A stretch of 64,000 nt of DNA from Anniella stebbinsi (taxonomy: Eukaryota; Chordata; Lepidosauria; Squamata; Anniellidae), in the NCBI GenBank assembly GCA_029215795.1, contig JARDYH010000007.1, positions 69,060,763 to 69,124,762 on the forward strand. The letters run 5' to 3'. Below the pieces are notes generated by a model. The model did not search any database. It had not been told where the DNA came from and saw only the letters and a list, made by a program, of their open reading frames with translations. This document shows, in pieces, positions 47,901 through 53,900 of this stretch; position 1 is the first letter of the stretch; every line of letters starts with the position of its first letter. Position numbers and translations under genes: made by a program.

Positions 47901-50900
47901 TGGATTATTATTTTAACTTCAAAGTGGTGATTTGGATCCATTTGAGCAACGAGAGGAGCCTCCTCCTCGCCAAGTAAAGATTACGATGATTTTTGCACAC
48001 TCACAATCTTGAAAACACTTTACTGCAGCGCTCACCCATTTCTAGCGGAAGAACGCTCCAAAGCCGACCCTCTTCCAATCCGATTTGCATTAATAAATTG
48101 AAACGCTTAATAGTTCTGATCGTTCAAAAGCTTGCCACTTGGCTGGCACTGTACAGGGGCCAAAACGTTTTGCTGATGCACTCCAAGAACCATGCAGCAC
48201 GCCAAGCAATAGCTAACATAAAGGCTTTGGAAGCAGAAATTTTGGTCCCTGTTTCCCATCGGGTCACCTTGACCCTCAGAGGTCATTATAATGCGTTACA
48301 ATGGTTAGCTCCTACTAATATTATTTCTGTTTTGCTGGGCATGTAGCAGGGTGGAGGTTGCTACATAAGGAAAAAGTGAACCTATCGCTGAGATAACATT
48401 ACCCAATTTTGACATTGGGAGGCCAACCCCACCCCTACTGAACAACCTATCCAGCACCCTCTGGGACCATCACTTACGTGGTGTAGCTGCTGCTCATGAT
48501 GACTGATCCTACACCAGCTGTAACTTTGCCCTCATACTTGAGGTTCTGTGCGACCCCCATGGAATCGTCATGGAAAGTGACTGGCTGGGCCGGGGCACCA
48601 GCAACCACCACCATCACCAACCCACAAATCTGGAAACCACGAGCGAGCCCTGCCCGCACAAGCCGCGAGCATCCCAAAGAGCCATCACATGCGAGAGGCT
48701 GCAGTAATAAGGAGTGTCACTGACACTGGCTGTATCAGATTAAGTGAAAACCGCTGCAAAGCTGAGTCGGAAGCATAGCCAGCGTTTTTGCGCTGTCCGG
48801 CTTTGGGGGCCTTTGAAGACCACGTAAGCAAGCGCCGCAGAACCCGACGCTGTGGTTAAACAGTTAATAAAGACAGGTAGGCTGAGATGCAAAGCTACAC
48901 AGGGTTGACGGTGAGGCTGTGGCAGCGATCACAGCAACCCTCTTCCGATGGAGGCACAATGGCTCAAGCGCACGCGATTAAAAAAGGCTCTCGCTAGAAT
49001 GACCATTTCGGACCTGCAGGAAGCCATGATTGCCCGGCAGACGAACAACCTGAAGCCACACACGACTTACCACGATGTGCTTTCCAGAGTTTGCTTGCTG
49101 CCAGTCCTTGATGGTTGATTATGATGCCAGCCTGACACTAACCCAATGGGTTGGACCACAATCCCCACAGTCCCAAGCCAACATACTGTGGATTATGGGA
49201 ATTATAGTCTAGCTCCTCGGGAGGGCACCAGGTTGGAGAAGGCTGCCCTATTCCATTTTTTTTCTTCAGGAGTAACAGATGCCCCTTCTCTAAGCAGCAA
49301 GACACGGATTGCTGGGTGCTAAACAACAGATCCCTCCTGCTTGGCAGTGAGAGGCTAGAAAGGCAGGATTTGAAGAAGCCATTGCCAATCTCACCCCCAC
49401 CAGCACCACACTGCTTACACTCCCAGGGTAGGGAACTCTGGCAGGGCCATAGGGAGAAAGAGCAGAGCCTTTCACTAAGGCAAGCTTGGACAGGACACCC
49501 CAAAATTCAACCACAGGCGGCCTTAAAACAAGTAACTCTCTCAGCATGGCCTTCCTCAGAGATGTATTGCGATAAAATGGTATGAAAATATATCATAACT
49601 CCTCCAACGCCATCGAGATTGTGTTGGAAAGAAAATCCAAGCGTCTCAGGTTTCAGGAAAGTAGGGCGTGAGAGAGGAGGATATTGCAGTATGCTGCTGA
49701 GGAATTTGAGAAAGAATTGTTGACACTGGCCCTCAGCACATTCCCTAACTGTATAATGAGCCAATACAAACTCGTAAAAAGCTTCAGAACCTCTGGACTA
49801 CCCTACCCTCATTGGCAACGCATTGTGTTTATCCAAAAACTGACAAGGACACTCAAGATGCTGCAGTGGAAAACATATTAATCCAACAGAGCACGCCGAA
49901 ATCCCATTGCTTCAAGAGCAAGATCTGCATCCAAGGCAGCCATATGAAAGAGGTACACCACTGGTGTACCGCTCTGAATCTCCGCGCAAGGGCTGTACAT
50001 CCTGAAACCATTGGGGCTTTGGATTGCTCTGTGCGCTAAATACTTCCTTTCTGTGCATCTTCTTGCTTCCTTTACATCAGGGTTTGGGGGCACCTCCCTC
50101 TTTTGTGACTCACCACTACATAGAAGCCAACGAAAAGACATTTCTCTTCATAACCTCGTCCCCTTGTAACCTTGCATCTGACATGAAACAATTCCCTTAG
50201 CCTGCCACCAGCTGCAATAAACTCCGCTTGAAGACAAACTTTTTTGAACAGGCTTTCCCTGGTTTTTAATGTAGCTCATTTTACACTGCCTTTTTAAATT
50301 TTTAATGTTTAAATTTATATTGTTACTCTTATGGTTTTTAGTTGAGAACTGCCCAGAAAGCTTCGGCTGATGGGCAGTATAAAGATGTAATAAATAAATA
50401 AATATGGGGGTACAGCTGTGGCAAGGATGACTGGGATCCTATTTGCAATGTGCTATGAATGTACTGAGACACTTCAGCAATACCAATTATTATTTCTCTA
50501 GATGTACAATACAATGGGCTATTGCTGCTTTCATAAAGTATAGAAACATAATGCGTGACATGCAAAAACCAGAACCAGGTGATTTAAGGACAGTGGAGGA
50601 ACACATAGACATCGTCCAATGAGGTCTGTGGAACCATCGAGATCTTACCTGAACAAGACTCCTTTGATGACCTGCCAGGCATTTGGAGCTTGCTGTGGCG
50701 GCTGGTTCTGTTGCTGGGTTTCAACAACCCCTTCACCTCCCCCTGCAGTTCCATTGCTAGTCACTTGCTGTAAAAGTGGGGAGGGAAATGGGAAGACAGA
50801 TATCAATAGGAGCCATTTGTCATACACAACTGAGAGTCTCAAACATCCTGGTTGTTCAGAAGCCACTTCTGGACAATGCGACGACACAGCTTTTCCCAAC

Positions 50901-53900
50901 CTGCCCATCCTGGCTGGAGCTGATGGGAGGTGAAGTCCAAACCATCTGGAAGGCATCGGATTGGGGGAAGCTGCTCAGGGGCAACCTCGGTTCTTAATGA
51001 CTACGGCTCCCATCATTCTCAGCCAACCCTGTCAACAGTCAGGGATGATGGGAAGTTCTAGCCCAACAACATCTGGGGACCTATTTCATCACGGCATATG
51101 AATGAGTTGATGTTTCCAGGGAAGCCGTTTCCGTACAGTGTTTATAACGAGAAGCAAAAGTGCCATACGACACTGATCTGAAGAGCTGAGGAAATATAGG
51201 GGCTAAGAGCGTGAGGTGCACTTCACGAAACCCACAGCGCACATCTCAACTCAGCCATGAATCCAACAAGCTTCTGCCACTCAGCTTCCGTCTCCCCATC
51301 TGCAATATCAACAGTCAACGATGCAAAAAGAGGCCTGCTGGATTGAGTCAGGAGTCCATCTCGTCCAGCATTCCGATTCCGGAAACCGCCAGGCAGGAAG
51401 CCCACAACCAGGGCATGAAGGTTACAGTCCTCTCCTGTTTGCCCCCCAGCAATATTTATTTACTTATTACATTTATATCCCACCTTTCTTCCACTGCGGA
51501 ACTCAAGGTGGCTACATGCGGTTCCCAGGTGGTCTCCCTTCCAAGCACTGACTGGAGCCAGACCTGCTTAGCTTCAGCGAGGTGGCGGCCTCATGTGTCT
51601 TCAGACCATGCCTTGGGAATAAGGAAACCTGATAGAGCCATCAAAGATAATAGGTCTATTGCTGGCTCATGACTAATTCCATGAATTAGTCTAAAATAGC
51701 CTTCCCCAACTTGGGGCCCTCCCGATGTATTGGATTACAACTCCAAGCATCCTCAGCCAGCCATGGGGAAGGCTGCTCGAATCCCCCTTTCAAGCCATCC
51801 AAGTGTTCTCACCTTTAAATGCATTCTTTGTGGCAGTGGATTCCATAAGATAATTATGTGCTATGGAAAAAGCATTTTTATCTGGCCTGACTACCAGAGT
51901 AATGGGAATGGAAGGATTTCTCTGTTCACTGTCTCCTCACCATTAAAAAAATTCATAGACCTTACTTCTTCTTCTTCTTCTTCTTATTATTATTATTAAT
52001 TCCATTTATATACTGCCCCACAGCTGAAGCTCTATTCTCCCCACTGTCGATTTTTCTAAACTAAACAGCCACAACACTTTCGCCTCTCCTCGTACAGAAG
52101 GTGCGCCGGTCCTGTGATTACTTTGGTTGCCCTTTTCTGCCCCTATCTCTACAATAGCCCCTTTGAGATGGGAGGACCAGAACTGTGTGTAATATTCCAA
52201 AAGTGGGCTTGCTACAGGTTTATCTAATGAAGAATAAAATGACCATTTTATTCTTCATCCCCGTCCTAATCATTTGCAGCAAATTTGCCTTTTTACCGCA
52301 ACCGTACACAGCAGACATTTTCGCTAAGTCATCCACAATGAGCCAAAGTTCCCTTCCTGGACAGTCACAGCCATTCCAGACTTCATACATTTCCACGTGA
52401 ACTTGGGATTTTTTTTTTACTCCACTGTGCCTCACTTTGTACTTTCTTAGTTCAAATCTCACTGCTATTTCATCCTCATTCGCCCAGTTTGGATAGATCC
52501 CCATGGAACTCTTTGCAGTTTACTCACTATCCTGAATATGGTATGATCTGAAATCTTGGCTACCAGATCATTCATGAATGTTAAAGAAAACCAGTCTGAA
52601 TACAGATCTCACTGTTTACTAACCTCCAATTGTGACAGCTGCCCAATTATTCCTACTCTCTGGGTCCTATTCTTTAATCAGTTACTGATCTATAAAAGGA
52701 TCTGGTCTCTTAAATCACTACTGCTAAATATACTCCAGACATTATAGGAAAGGCCTGTATTGAAAGCTTTTTGTAAACCTTTTGTAAACCTGTACATAAC
52801 AATACAGTTCAAACATAAGGACAACCCATGGGTTGTTGGGAGCGAGCAGGTTGCCTTCCATCTGCCTGCCACTTCATTTCTGCTTTTGCTCTTAAATTGT
52901 TTGTCGAGACGTACAAATCTGGAACTCTGGATTGTTGAGCTGGAAACAACCCAGAGTTTTAATCCATAGTTTGTTGTTGGGTTAAAACGCTGGGCTGTTT
53001 CCCCTTCATCAATCCAGAGTTCAACAAACAACCTAGCAACAGAAAGGAAGTGGCAAGTGGGCAAGAGGCAGCACTCTCACTCCTGTGTGGCCATGACTAA
53101 CTATGGGTTGCTTAACCCATAGATGGTATCATGCATTAATCAGGTCTCTGTCTAATAGCCTATCTTAAAGGGTTATAAGGATTACTGAGATAACATATGC
53201 AAAGTTTCTGGAATACTTAAGAAAAATGTAGCTTATAATTAGTTCTTATAAATATTACTGTCAGGACAGATAAAAGATTCAGTTCAGATAAAACAAAGTA
53301 CTTCTTCACACAGGGCATAGCTAAACTATGGAATTCGCTACAAGATCTAGTGATGGCCACCAAACTGGATGGCTTTAAAGGGGATTAGACAAATTCCTGG
53401 AGGAGAAGGCTATCAATGGCTACTAGCCCTGATGGCTGTATGCTACCTCCACTAAGAGGCAGTATGCCTATGTACACCAGTTGCTGGGGAACATGGGCGG
53501 GAGAAGGCTGTTGCATTCATGTCCTGTTTGTGGGTTTCCCGTAGGCAGCTGGTTGGCCACTGTGTGAACAGAATGCTGGACTAGATGACTCTCCTTATGT
53601 TCTTATCTGATTTAAGGAAAGGTACATCTGATTTAACTAAATTATGTTGTTCAAATTTGTTCTCAAGAATTAAGTGAAGTACTTCATCACTATTAACCCA
53701 ATTTTACAGCTGAGAAACACCACTGATGCTCCCGGTCAGTCCCAACAGGCATGTGGGGTCAGTAAAGTGAGCCCGTAAAATAAAATTAATATTTGATCAA
53801 GCAAATTCTTCTACGTACTCCCTTGAATGTAAAATTCAGCACAGAATTCCACTCTTATTGAACCCAATTCTTTTCTCTGGAAATAACGTCGGAGGGGCAA

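Larger units (their letters stand above)
42438..50648 (-). other. CLPTM1: CLPTM1 intron 2 (8.2 kb), repeat-rich
   Basis: Contains a 43.0-kb SINE-like relic, the inverted repeat at 43720-44038, LINE tails at 45010-45210 and 50215-50405, two inverted-repeat transposons (46028-46140, 46676-47175) and MITE fragments near 49140-49250. Stretches 47180-49130 and 44040-45000 show no recognised feature. Confidence 0.7.

Noticed and set aside
23541..50405. Apparent antisense bias of L2-like LINE ends within CLPTM1
   Set aside because: Seven copies are on the plus strand but a short minus-strand tail lies at about 51965-52040. CR1/L3 pieces occur in both orientations, so the count is too small for a claim.
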